Shown: positions 48,718 through 57,176 of the stretch, one piece after another
How positions within the stretch are numbered: the first letter of the stretch is position 1
Layout of the letters: each line of letters begins with the position of its first letter
Assembly (NCBI GenBank): GCA_001603005.1
Contig: LVAJ01000025.1
Span: 39,452-103,451, forward strand
From: Clostridiales bacterium Firm_04
GTDB lineage: Bacteria > Bacillota > Clostridia > Oscillospirales > Ruminococcaceae
Direction of reading: 5' to 3'
DNA: 64,000 nucleotides
Made by a program: the position numbers and the translations under genes
Notes under the pieces: model-generated
Told to the model about the DNA's origin: nothing
Databases searched by the model: none
What the model saw: the letters and a program-made list of their open reading frames with translations, nothing else

Positions 48718-50222
48718 ACATGCAGGATTTTCGTCATGCCGCAGATCGCGTGAAAATTGCAGATCACTGCAAAGAGGAGGTTCTCGGTATGAAACAGATG
48801 ACAACAACACGCAAACCCGCGATCCGCATTGCAGCAGGCTTTGCCGCAGCGGCAGCCAGTCTTGCGCTGGTATGCGGACTCGGCTATTCCGTATACCGGA
48901 TGAAACAGAACAACGCGCTGATCCCCGCGACAGCGCCCATGGAAGAACAGGTCGCGGCATCACAGAATGATACATCCGAAGCGGCGGGTTCCGAGGAGGA
49001 AGCCGCTCCCGATGACCGCGAATACCCGCTTTTCAGCCGCATGACAGAGGAACAGCGCACAAAAACCTTTGACTGGGGCACGATCACGCTGCAGGATTGC
49101 TCGATCGAGCGTGCAGATGATTCAGACGATCCGTTCATGATGTGCAGCCTGGGGATCCGTTTCAATGAGGATGAAGAGCCGGTTCAGAAAGACAGGATCA
49201 AACTGGATACAACATACTGGATGTATGACACAACGCAGACGCATAAAGTCAGCCTGCATGAAGACGGATCGTATCATACATTTTCGCAGAACTTCATTGA
49301 CGCCGGTTCGTATGAGACCGTGTTCCAGGTGTGTTACCCGCCTTTGAAGAACAGTTCAGCGATTTGCCTGACGCGCGGTGAAAACGGCGAATATCAGGTA
49401 GCTGATGCAGGAGATGATTTCCTCTTGAAATCGCCGGATCCGGACTATCTGCTCTATGAGATTCAGCTTGACCGGCTGACAATCAAGGACACCGACGGCA
49501 ATGACAAACAGGTGCTCTTTGACGGCGAAAATGAACCGCTGTTCAAATTCCGCCTGCACGATCTGCCGCCGCAGGATGAACAGGAGGAACAGCCTGTTGA
49601 AGCCGATCCGGACGGCGAGGAGATCATCGAGGATGTGCCGGAGGAGGAAGCGGTCGCCACACAGGCGCCGGCAGAAGCAGAACCGGAACCTGCAAATCTG
49701 CTGGATCAGCCGGTCGTGAAGGAGTATAACTTCGGCACGGTCGAGCTGTACGACGCCTATTTCATTGATGATCAGCAGATGAAAGTCCGCTACCGGTTCA
49801 TGCCGGCTGAAAAGCTGCAAAAGGATCCGGAAGCCGCGGCACTGCTGATGTGCAGACTCGGCGGAAAGGTCTACGATGCAGAAGGCATGACCTGCGGCAT
49901 GCTGGAATCCGAGCCGGAAGCAGAGGACAATCCGGTGCGTATATCTGCGTTTATTGAGTCAAACAACGAACGCAAAATGGACTGTGTCGCGTTTCTGACC
50001 ATGAAGTCCGCGATTGATCCGGATCAGGCGCGCACACTGCCGGAGAGCGGCAAGGTCGATCTCTATGTTGCGGCTGCCGGCGTGAACGGTCTGTCCGATC
50101 AGGAATGGAATCTGAATTTTACAGAGAACTTCATGAGCACCGAAAAGCAGCCCGCCTATGGACCGCTCTGCACATTCCCGATCGGATCAGGGCGCACGTT
50201 AAGAGATCATGATCCCGCATAA
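48714..50222 (+). CDS. Membrane-anchored anti-sigma factor-like protein
   Basis: 502 residues. A short cytoplasmic N-terminus (about 1-38) precedes one membrane helix (AAGFAAAAASLALVCGLGYS, about 40-62). A large outside part follows, with two similar beta domains (FDWGTITLQDCSIER near 120 and YNFGTVELYDAYFID near 345) separated by an acidic linker with Pro/Glu/Ala. The arrangement is that of DUF4179-type anti-sigma factors translationally coupled to ECF sigma genes. The paired extracytoplasmic domains would sense the signal, which is unknown. Confidence 0.8.
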   Translation: MNMQDFRHAADRVKIADHCKEEVLGMKQMTTTRKPAIRIAAGFAAAAASLALVCGLGYSVYRMKQNNALIPATAPMEEQVAASQNDTSEAAGSEEEAAPDDREYPLFSRMTEEQRTKTFDWGTITLQDCSIERADDSDDPFMMCSLGIRFNEDEEPVQKDRIKLDTTYWMYDTTQTHKVSLHEDGSYHTFSQNFIDAGSYETVFQVCYPPLKNSSAICLTRGENGEYQVADAGDDFLLKSPDPDYLLYEIQLDRLTIKDTDGNDKQVLFDGENEPLFKFRLHDLPPQDEQEEQPVEADPDGEEIIEDVPEEEAVATQAPAEAEPEPANLLDQPVVKEYNFGTVELYDAYFIDDQQMKVRYRFMPAEKLQKDPEAAALLMCRLGGKVYDAEGMTCGMLESEPEAEDNPVRISAFIESNNERKMDCVAFLTMKSAIDPDQARTLPESGKVDLYVAAAGVNGLSDQEWNLNFTENFMSTEKQPAYGPLCTFPIGSGRTLRDHDPA

Positions 50223-50244
50223 TCCCCTGTTTTCACTGTCACCC

Positions 50245-50272
50245 GAACCGGATGCGGAAACGTATCCGGTTC
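50245..50272 (+). terminator. Terminator of the sigma/anti-sigma operon
   Basis: GAACCGGAT (50245-50253) and ATCCGGTTC (50264-50272), a 9-bp perfect stem with a 10-base loop, followed by TTTTTTG. Confidence 0.88.
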
Positions 50273-50360
50273 TTTTTTGCCGTCCGGAACCGGAACGCAA
50301 TGTTTCAACACTCCGAACAGACAAATTGTTGTGCAGAATCGAAAAACAGGACGATCTTGC

Positions 50361-50389
50361 TTGACAAAACAGCCCGAATGGATTATAAT
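50361..50389 (+). promoter_or_regulatory. Consensus promoter of the DUF2325-DUF3793 operon
   Basis: TTGACA (50361-50366), 17 bases, TATAAT (50384-50389): full consensus, with start near 50396, immediately before the first palindrome. Confidence 0.85.
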
Positions 50390-50396
50390 AAGCTCG

Positions 50397-50454
50397 GAGT
50401 TAGCTAATACTAACTCCTACTGTTCCGCGGATAGTTAGCGTATACTAACTATCC
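50397..50454. promoter_or_regulatory. Paired palindromic operators (GTTAG-N6-CTAAC)
   Basis: Site 1 is GAGTTAG-N6-CTAACTC (50397-50416); site 2 is GGATAGTTAG-N6-CTAACTATCC (50429-50454). Both share the GTTAG/CTAAC half-sites and their centres are 35 bases apart. They sit at and just after the start site, so a bound protein would repress. The half-sites resemble those of DtxR-family metal regulators. The leader from 50455 to 50583 also has CCGGAT/ATCCGG-like segments. Confidence 0.65.
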
Positions 50455-50583
50455 GGATACCGGACAACGGTCAACTGGATCACCGGAATCCGGTCAATCA
50501 GTTTGCGTGTGGTCGCCTGATACGACAGCGGCAGATCACAAATCCATAGATGCTTTATCTGAATCAGAAAGGAAGCGAAATCA

Positions 50584-50907
50584 ATGAGTGTCGTAATTGT
50601 CGGCGGAAATGAGTGCATGGAGCGCAGATATAAAGACATCTGCAAATCCTATCAGTGTCGCGCGAAGGTCTTTACCAGAATGCGCGACGGCATCAAAAAC
50701 AAGATCGGCGCACCGGATCTGCTGGTGCTGTTCACCGGAACCACCTCGCACAAAATGGTGCAGGCGGCTTTGAGCGAGACCGATACGCAGAACACGATGA
50801 TCGTGCGCTGCCATTCCAGCTCCGCCTCGGCGCTGAAAAACATCCTTGAAACCTATGTCATCCCGGGCGCGGCGGGCAAGGCGATGCTGCGGGTTTCAGA
50901 GGGCTGA
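50584..50907 (+). CDS. DUF2325 protein
   Basis: 107 residues starting MSVVIVGGNECMERRYKDIC, with LLVLFTGTTSHKMVQAALS and IVRCHSSSASALKNIL, which is the DUF2325 pattern. The fold is Rossmann-like; no reaction is known. It is co-transcribed with the DUF3793 gene behind paired operators. Confidence 0.8.
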   Translation: MSVVIVGGNECMERRYKDICKSYQCRAKVFTRMRDGIKNKIGAPDLLVLFTGTTSHKMVQAALSETDTQNTMIVRCHSSSASALKNILETYVIPGAAGKAMLRVSEG

Positions 50908-50910
50908 ACA

Positions 50911-51468
50911 ATGTCAGAGGAACTGGTCATCCGGTACTGCGCACCGACGCTCGCAGGCATCAAAACAGGCAGCCTGTTCAGCTACGCGCCGGAAACCGGA
51001 GAGGATCTCCGCGCGGAGATCAGACGCCTGAACCGGATGCTCGTCCGCAAGGGACTGCGCGTCCTGCCGCTCTCGAAGCAGCGCAGGCGCGTCATGATCT
51101 ATGTCTATCGTCCGGAACGGCTGCGGGCGGATTTCCGCGGCGCACAGACCGGAGCACTGCTGCGGCAGCACGGCTATTGCAGCGGCAGACCGGAACAATG
51201 CGTCGCCGCGCTCATGGCAAAGCTGCGCGATCAGGAAGATTTTCCGCATGAGATCGGGCTGTTTCTCGGGTATCCGCCGGAAGACGTGCGGGGCTTCATG
51301 GAGCACCGCGACTGCGGCTGCAAATGCGTCGGCTGCTGGAAGGTCTACGGCGATGTACAGCGTGCAACCGAATTGTTCGCGCGCTATCAGCAGTGCACGG
51401 ACATCTATCTGCATGCTTGGCAGAACGGCAAAAGCATTGAGGAGCTTGCCGTTCGCAGCGTTTCGTAA
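50911..51468 (+). CDS. DUF3793 protein
   Basis: 185 residues matching DUF3793: IRYCAPTLAGIKTGSLFSY, VYRPERL, HEIGLFLGYPPEDVRGFMEH and the cysteine cluster CGCKCVGCWKVYGD (about 130-143). In Clostridia, DUF3793 genes are often seen near feo iron-uptake and flavodoxin genes (family knowledge). The Cys cluster could bind metal. It starts three bases after the DUF2325 stop. Confidence 0.82.
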   Translation: MSEELVIRYCAPTLAGIKTGSLFSYAPETGEDLRAEIRRLNRMLVRKGLRVLPLSKQRRRVMIYVYRPERLRADFRGAQTGALLRQHGYCSGRPEQCVAALMAKLRDQEDFPHEIGLFLGYPPEDVRGFMEHRDCGCKCVGCWKVYGDVQRATELFARYQQCTDIYLHAWQNGKSIEELAVRSVS

Positions 51469-51512
51469 TAACAAACGGGAGAAGCCTTAAAAGATACCCA
51501 TATAGAAGTTTT

Positions 51513-51542
51513 GCCCCTGAGTGTTTCAAAGCACTCAGGGGC
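51513..51542 (+). terminator. Terminator of the DUF2325-DUF3793 operon
   Basis: GCCCCTGAGTG and CACTCAGGGGC, 11-bp perfect stem with an 8-base loop; followed by ATTGTATATT, so efficiency may be moderate. Confidence 0.8.
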
Positions 51543-51581
51543 ATTGTATATTATACGCTTGCTAAGATAAATCAGAATTTG

Positions 51582-52421
51582 TCAGCCAGTTATTTGAGCT
51601 TTAGTAGGTCCCTTTGAATTACCGCTTACTTCTACGGAATGACCGCCGAATGCTCCTCCGTCCGTATAGTATACGATATACCGACCGGTGCTCCTCATAT
51701 CTATACCTTCCGGAACTAATAGCGAATAAAACTCTTCTTCGGTAATGTGTGCTTCGCCTTCTTCATCTGCCCATTCATTTGCAAGAGAAGTGAGCTTTTC
51801 TGCTGCGAAACGGCGCATTTTCTCATCATGAGCTTTGAAATCCTGAACAAAAGCTTCGAGTTTGGAAACAGTTTTTGTAGCGTCATCGCTGTTGTCGATG
51901 CTGAATTCAATTTTATGTCCCATATATTCAAAAGTCCCGTCAAAACTGTTGTACCTCTTGTTGAGCAGCAGGTCTCCGAACATTTTTGTCTGAAGATATA
52001 CAGGACGGTCACGTTCCTCAACATATGCAGCATATAGCTGTTCCAAAAAAGGCTCGCTGTCTGCAATGCCGAGGACCTCAATCGGGTACAGAACGACATT
52101 TTTCTTCTGCATTGCAGCACGGATATGATAAACGACACCGCCTTTGAACAGTTTTTTGTATAATTCCGTATCGTGTTCCTCAGGAGTCATTTCCCAAAAA
52201 ACAGCATCCTTTCCACTGTATTGCTCACCCGTGGTCAGGTCTATGTGTCCGAGAACGGTTCTTGAAGTTTTATAATTCGTTTGTTTACCGTTGATTGTCT
52301 GACTGTAGCAGTTCTGTTCATCGTCGGTGGTGATGATCAGATATTCATGTGCCTCTTCGTTCCAATAAGGCTTATTTTCTTCATCGACTTTGCCAAAGCC
52401 TACTGTATAAGGATAATTCAT
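51582..52421 (-). CDS. DUF2262-type protein
   Basis: 279 residues from ATG 52421 (GGAGG). The C-terminal half (about 165-270) has YMGHKIEFSIDN, LANEWADEEGEAHITEEEFY and VYYTDGGAFGGHSVEV, consistent with the DUF2262 family; the N-terminal part (NYPYTVGFGKVDEENKPYWN) is unassigned. Such proteins are often immunity or accessory proteins in variable loci. Function unknown. Confidence 0.6.
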   Translation of the reverse strand: MNYPYTVGFGKVDEENKPYWNEEAHEYLIITTDDEQNCYSQTINGKQTNYKTSRTVLGHIDLTTGEQYSGKDAVFWEMTPEEHDTELYKKLFKGGVVYHIRAAMQKKNVVLYPIEVLGIADSEPFLEQLYAAYVEERDRPVYLQTKMFGDLLLNKRYNSFDGTFEYMGHKIEFSIDNSDDATKTVSKLEAFVQDFKAHDEKMRRFAAEKLTSLANEWADEEGEAHITEEEFYSLLVPEGIDMRSTGRYIVYYTDGGAFGGHSVEVSGNSKGPTKAQITG

Positions 52422-52638
52422 TTTTAACCTCCGAACTCCTGCATTGTATTTTTCTTCCGGTTGATAATTTCTTACAATGCATAGATTAATAAATTCCGAT
52501 TTACAGCAATAAGCTGCCGGAAACAAGCATACTGAAAGATACGCATAACGCATCCGGAAAGCTTTAGAATAACGGCTGTCGGCACTGCCGACTAACGGCA
52601 GCGGGCACTGCCCGCCGCGCCGGTGCGTCGTGCAGGAC
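52422..52638. other. Intergenic region without recognised features
   Basis: Between the DUF2262-type and dockerin genes, only a short direct repeat is seen (GGCACTGCCGACTAACGGCA, then GGGCACTGCCCGCC). It may contain the terminator of the dockerin gene (GCAGCGGGCACTGCCCGC stem) read leftwards. Confidence 0.35.
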
Positions 52639-54531
52639 TTATGCGCTCACTTCTTTGACCGTAAACACAACATTCGGTTTCTCCGCAAGATCTGCGCTTT
52701 TGTCCACCGCAATCAGAATATGCCATGCCGCCATATCCGTTGTGCCGACCTGCGGCATCAGACGGTCAATGTGAATGTCCCGCTCATTGACCGCGGTCAC
52801 TTCATGCCGCGCCGAGCCGGTGCCTTCTTCCAGCGCGACCGTAATCAGCTTGTGTGTCTCAAACCATTTTTTGGTATAGGTATCTTTGATTTCCGCGAGA
52901 AATTCGTCTGAAAAATAGAAATCTTCCGCATGCGCGTTCAGATAGTCCTGCAAATCAGCCGCGCTGTTCAGAACCGTGACCAGCGGAAGGTTCTGATCAA
53001 AGAGATGATCCTCGGCGAAGCTTTTGCGGTCTGTGCGGAAATACGCTGCTTCAAAATCATAGCTTTCGGTCTCCGGATTCAGCAGCTTTGCCTTCATCAG
53101 CGAGAGATCGCGCGCGGTCAGTCTGCTGTCGGCATCAAAATCCGCATTTTCCCACTGCCGCAGTACCTCGCCGAAACCGGAAGTCAGCCATTTTTGCAGC
53201 ATGACGATATCGGCAGCGCTGAAATCGCCGTCGCCGTTGAGGTCGCCGGATGCGGCTTCGGGCTGACCGGATTTTTGCAGGCGGAATACCGCGCTTGCGG
53301 ATCCGTTGTCATATTTCGTGAATGTCAGGTAGTCATTCGGAACACATTCTCCGTTGAAGTATCCGCATGCCAGTTTGTCATCCGGCAGTTCATAGCCGTT
53401 CGGATAATCTTCCAGACCGAATGCGAACGATGCGGCGGCAGGATCTTCGTTGAATCCCATGAGGATCGGCGCGCCCGTTTTGTCAAATACCGCCGGATTG
53501 GACGGGATCCCGTAGCGCGGTCCGGTGGTGATTTTGCCGTCCGGCATCTGACAGGTGTAATCCGTCCACAGCATGCCGCAGGAACTGTCCGCGGGGATCA
53601 GCTCGCCGGTGTCGCGGTCAATCAGCCGGACGCACATCATGTCGGGCAGCAGAACGGTCTTTCCGTCATCCAGCATCACGCAGTCCGCGGTGATCGTTTC
53701 GATCGGTTCGGTGACAGCGCCGTTCTCATTGTACTCGAATGTGAGCTTTGCAGCACCGTCGCGGACAGCCCGGAATGTGCTTACAGAATAGTATTCCCCG
53801 CCGTCCAGCGGCAGCTCGGTGACGGGCGTGCATTCGCAGGATGCAGAGGATGCAAAGCAGTCATTTCCGGCATGCAGCAGCCAGTCGAAGCGCGTTCTGT
53901 CAGTGCCTTTCAGCAGAAATACAACATATTCGCCGTGCGCGTAAACCATTGCGTGGGCTTTGTCGTCTGAAAATGCACGGAGAAACTCAAATTCGCTGTC
54001 CGGCAGCCAACTGAAAATATCAGCCTGCGTGACACGCATCTCCGCATCGACGGTGAACAGATACTTGTTGACGGCATGTTCATAGCCGCTCACCAGCGAA
54101 TCAAATTTCGCATATGTGTCGATAATCGCAGCTTCGACCGCGCCCGGCGCAGACGGCTTACACGCAAAGACTGCGAGCTTGGCATCGGATTTTGCGGATG
54201 CATAGACCGTATCGGCAATTGTTTCCGCGGCATGTTCCGTCACCTTCAGCCGGTAGCGGAGCGTGTTTTCGCCGCCGAGCGCACTCTGCTGTTCAAAGAC
54301 AATGCAGATGATGCCGTCTTCGACATGCGTTTTGCCGTAGGTGTTGCGAAATTCCAGTGCGGATGCGTAGTCTGTCGGGAGCCAGTCGGGCAGTTCGGAT
54401 GCGGTGTCCGTTTCCGCTGCGTGCACGGCTGCAGGGATCCGGACGGCGGGTGTGATGCCGGACAGCGGCACGGCTGCGGTCAGTGCAGCAAGCAGTGCGG
54501 CGGTCCGCCGTTTCAGGAGCTTTGCGTTCAT
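52639..54531 (-). CDS. Secreted protein with internal type I dockerin
   Basis: The chosen start ATG 54531 (AGAAGGTG) gives 630 residues with a signal peptide (KRRTAALLAALTAAVPLSG). The middle carries a dockerin: GDLNGDGDFSAADIVMLQKWL and ADFDADSRLTARDLSLMKAKL, the two calcium-binding F-hand repeats, at about residues 432-488. Dockerins attach enzymes to cohesin scaffolds in ruminococci. No glycosidase domain is recognised on either side, and the internal rather than terminal position of the dockerin is unusual. Confidence 0.78.
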   Translation of the reverse strand: MNAKLLKRRTAALLAALTAAVPLSGITPAVRIPAAVHAAETDTASELPDWLPTDYASALEFRNTYGKTHVEDGIICIVFEQQSALGGENTLRYRLKVTEHAAETIADTVYASAKSDAKLAVFACKPSAPGAVEAAIIDTYAKFDSLVSGYEHAVNKYLFTVDAEMRVTQADIFSWLPDSEFEFLRAFSDDKAHAMVYAHGEYVVFLLKGTDRTRFDWLLHAGNDCFASSASCECTPVTELPLDGGEYYSVSTFRAVRDGAAKLTFEYNENGAVTEPIETITADCVMLDDGKTVLLPDMMCVRLIDRDTGELIPADSSCGMLWTDYTCQMPDGKITTGPRYGIPSNPAVFDKTGAPILMGFNEDPAAASFAFGLEDYPNGYELPDDKLACGYFNGECVPNDYLTFTKYDNGSASAVFRLQKSGQPEAASGDLNGDGDFSAADIVMLQKWLTSGFGEVLRQWENADFDADSRLTARDLSLMKAKLLNPETESYDFEAAYFRTDRKSFAEDHLFDQNLPLVTVLNSAADLQDYLNAHAEDFYFSDEFLAEIKDTYTKKWFETHKLITVALEEGTGSARHEVTAVNERDIHIDRLMPQVGTTDMAAWHILIAVDKSADLAEKPNVVFTVKEVSA

Positions 54532-54579
54532 TTTGTTCACCTTCTGTTCCATCAGATTGCAGCAGTGCTGCTTGCTTTC

Positions 54580-54608
54580 AGTATAGCATAGACAATCTGG
54601 AAAGTCAA
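54580..54608 (-). promoter_or_regulatory. Promoter of the dockerin gene
   Basis: Leftward TTGACT (54603-54608), 17 bases, TATACT (54580-54585). Confidence 0.72.
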
Positions 54609-54654
54609 TAGCAATTCCGGTTTTGGGAGTGGCTGTTCAGGGATTTATTATTAC

Positions 54655-54890
54655 GCATCCGGCGCGCACCAGTATTAAAGTTTTGATCGAACTTTTTCAA
54701 AAGTTCGCGGAGTCCAGAGGCAGAGCCTCTGGTCGCTCTCCGCAGAGAGCGAAACTCTCCAGCGTTCAAGAGCTTGGCGGGCTTGGGGACTCCAGTTTTC
54801 CTTTGGCAAACTGAGCCGTTTTGCTTGCAAAACGTGTGCGATCAAGAAGTCCCCATTCTATAATAGCATCCGCGAAGCGGATTCCTCTTT
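54655..54890. repeat. Dispersed intergenic repeat, modules 2 and 3 (copy F)
   Basis: Contains GCACCAGTATTAAAGTTTTG, CGCTCTCCGCAGAGAGCG, CCAGCGTTCAAGAGCTTGGC, the module-3 CCTTTGGCAAACTG...TTGCAAAACG and AGTCCCCATTC...TAGCATCCGCGAAGCGGAT. Matched at 61873-62045 and inverted at 62508-62690. The remaining gap to 55073 holds nothing clear. Confidence 0.75.
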
Positions 54891-55073
54891 TTTTATGACT
54901 CCCTGTTTCGACCACTCCCTCCGTTTTTTCGCGGCACGGCAAAGAGATCCGTTCAGACACCGGATGCCGGCACATTTGCATTCTGCGGATTTCACAGCCG
55001 GAATACTCCTATCAAATGCGATCCGCAATGCCGGAAAAGATTTCATGCAATGTTACAAAAATCAGAGAGCCGA

Positions 55074-55102
55074 TTGACTTTCCATGCGATTTATGATATA
55101 CT
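55074..55102 (+). promoter_or_regulatory. Promoter of the ppa-prs operon
   Basis: TTGACT (55074-55079), 17 bases, TATACT (55097-55102), 50 bases before the ppa start. Confidence 0.75.
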
Positions 55103-55152
55103 GGAGATGTCAAATGCAATTCTTCTCGTTTTTTGAGAGAAAGGTTGATTTT

Positions 55153-55683
55153 ATGAATATCTGGCACAAAATTAACCCGAAGCGCATTACGCCCGATGAC
55201 TTTGTTGCGGTCATCGAGATCCCCAAGGGCAGTAAAAATAAATATGAGCTCGATAAGGAGACAGGTCTGATCATGCTCGATCGGATCCTGTACACATCCA
55301 CGCACTATCCGGCGAATTACGGTCTGATCCCGCGTACCTACGCCGATGACAACGATCCGCTTGACGTGCTGGTGCTTTGCTCCGAAACGCTCTTTCCGAT
55401 GACGCTGGTTCGCTGCTATCCGATCGGCGTCATTCGTATGTTAGATCAGGGACACAGAGACGACAAGATCATTGCAATTCCGTTCGATGATCCGAATTAT
55501 AACACGTATACCGATATTGCCGACCTGCCGCGCCATATTGTCGAGGAGATGATGCATTTCTTCTCGGTCTATAAGGAGCTGGAGAAGAAATCCACGGCGG
55601 TCGATCAGTTCGGGGATGCGGAAGCCGCGCGGGAGATCATCCGTGCAGATATCGACCGCTATGTGGAGTGCTTCTGCAAATAA
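55153..55683 (+). CDS. ppa: Inorganic pyrophosphatase (family I)
   Basis: 176 residues from ATG 55153. Family I motifs are clear: EIPKGSKNKYELDKETGLI, PANYGLIPRTYADDNDPLDVLVL (metal-binding Asp cluster DDNDPLDVL) and DDKIIAIPFDDPNY. It splits pyrophosphate to phosphate. It stands 73 bases before prs, whose enzyme works in nucleotide synthesis, a pyrophosphate-making context. Confidence 0.95.
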   Translation: MNIWHKINPKRITPDDFVAVIEIPKGSKNKYELDKETGLIMLDRILYTSTHYPANYGLIPRTYADDNDPLDVLVLCSETLFPMTLVRCYPIGVIRMLDQGHRDDKIIAIPFDDPNYNTYTDIADLPRHIVEEMMHFFSVYKELEKKSTAVDQFGDAEAAREIIRADIDRYVECFCK

Positions 55684-55756
55684 CCAATGGTTGCTGCAGC
55701 TGCCGGAAAACCGGCTGGCTGTAAAATATGAAGGAATGGAAAGGATGTAACGGATT

Positions 55757-56911
55757 ATGTCTGCTGCTGCTGCTACTGATGAGCTTTACCACAACAAAAA
55801 GAGTGTCGCGCCCCTCGGGATCATTGCGATGCCCGGTGCCGAACAGCTCGCCGAGAAGGTCAACAGCTACCTTGTCGGCTGGGCAAATGAAAACGGCTTT
55901 CCGGACGAAAGCTACCTGATCGAATGTGAGTGCCCGCGCTTTGCCTCGGGTGACGGAAAGGGACTGATTAAGTCCACGATCCGCGGTCTTGACCTCTTTA
56001 TCGTCATTGACGTCGGCAATTACAGCTGCACCTACAAAATGTTCGACCGCGTCAACAGCATGTCGCCGGACGACCATTATCAGGATCTCAAGCGTATCAT
56101 TCAGGCTGCTTCCGGCAAGGCACACCGCCTGAACATCATCATGCCGCTGCTCTACGGCGGCAGACAGCACCGCCGCAATTACCGCGAATCGCTCGACTGC
56201 GCATGCGCACTGCAGGAGCTTCAGGCAATGGGCGTGGACAACATCATCACCTTTGATGCACACGATCCGCGCGTGAACAATGCAGTGCCGCTCATGGGCA
56301 TTGACAATGTCATCCCGTCCTATCAGGTGCTCAAGACCATGCTGAAAACCTTCCCCGATCTCGATATGTCGCCGGAAAAGTTCATGGTCATCAGTCCGGA
56401 TGAGGGCGCACTCGGCAGAAATATGTACTATGCGACCATGCTCGGCGTCAACCTCGGCATGTTCTATAAGCGCAGAGATTATTCCCGCGTTGTGGACGGC
56501 AAAAACCCGATCGTTGCACATGAGTATCTCGGCAATCCGGTCGAGGGCAAGACCGTTTTCGTCGCGGATGATATCATCGCGTCCGGCGGCTCGATGCTCG
56601 ACCTCGCTGAAAATCTGAAATCCCGCGGCGCTGCCCGCACGATCGCCTATGCGACCTACGGTCTGTTCACGCACGGTCTGGAGCAGTTCGACAAGGCGTA
56701 TGAGGACGGCGTGCTCGATGCCGTGTTCGGTACGAACCTCACCTACCGCAAGCCGGAGCTTCTGGAGCGTCCGTGGTTCCATGAAGTCGATGTGTCCAAG
56801 TATGCGGCTTATTTCATCGCGGCAATCAATCACGATGTTTCGATCACAACTGTCATCAATCCGCATGACAAGATTCAGGCGCTCCTCGAAAAGCAGCGCG
56901 CTGCAAAATAA
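55757..56911 (+). CDS. prs: Ribose-phosphate pyrophosphokinase (long form)
   Basis: 384 residues. Recognisable parts are NIIMPLLYGGRQHRRNYRES, NIITFDAHDPRVNNAVP, and the PRPP loop VFVADDIIASGGSMLDLAENL. It makes PRPP from ribose 5-phosphate and ATP. It is longer than the usual 310-320 residues and belongs to a longer Clostridia-type form with an extended N-terminus. Cotranscription with ppa would pull PRPP-consuming reactions forward. Confidence 0.9.
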   Translation: MSAAAATDELYHNKKSVAPLGIIAMPGAEQLAEKVNSYLVGWANENGFPDESYLIECECPRFASGDGKGLIKSTIRGLDLFIVIDVGNYSCTYKMFDRVNSMSPDDHYQDLKRIIQAASGKAHRLNIIMPLLYGGRQHRRNYRESLDCACALQELQAMGVDNIITFDAHDPRVNNAVPLMGIDNVIPSYQVLKTMLKTFPDLDMSPEKFMVISPDEGALGRNMYYATMLGVNLGMFYKRRDYSRVVDGKNPIVAHEYLGNPVEGKTVFVADDIIASGGSMLDLAENLKSRGAARTIAYATYGLFTHGLEQFDKAYEDGVLDAVFGTNLTYRKPELLERPWFHEVDVSKYAAYFIAAINHDVSITTVINPHDKIQALLEKQRAAK

Positions 56912-56924
56912 GAAAGAACACAGC

Positions 56925-56957
56925 GATCCGGCATTGCAGGCTTTGCAGTGCCGGATC
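56925..56957 (+). terminator. Terminator of ppa-prs
   Basis: GATCCGGCA and TGCCGGATC with a 15-base loop (itself TTGCAGG/CTTTGCA), then TCATTTGT. The rest of the gap to 57176 contains an inverted repeat GGTT-C-ATAT-N6-ATAT-A-ACC (57087-57109), possibly regulatory for the CotH gene. Confidence 0.65.
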
Positions 56958-57176
56958 TCATTTGTATTAGAACATTCTTGCGGCATGATGACAAAACGAT
57001 GTAAGAATTTTGCGATAATACGTGGAAATCAGAGGATCGGATAAAGAGATTATCCTATATGTTTATTGTTTTTCAGTTCTGTTTAAGGTTCATATGTCAT
57101 GATATAACCAAAGAGAGGACAAGTGTTCTCACTGTCAGAATTGTAAGGACAACATTATTTCAGAGGGGGTATCTTT

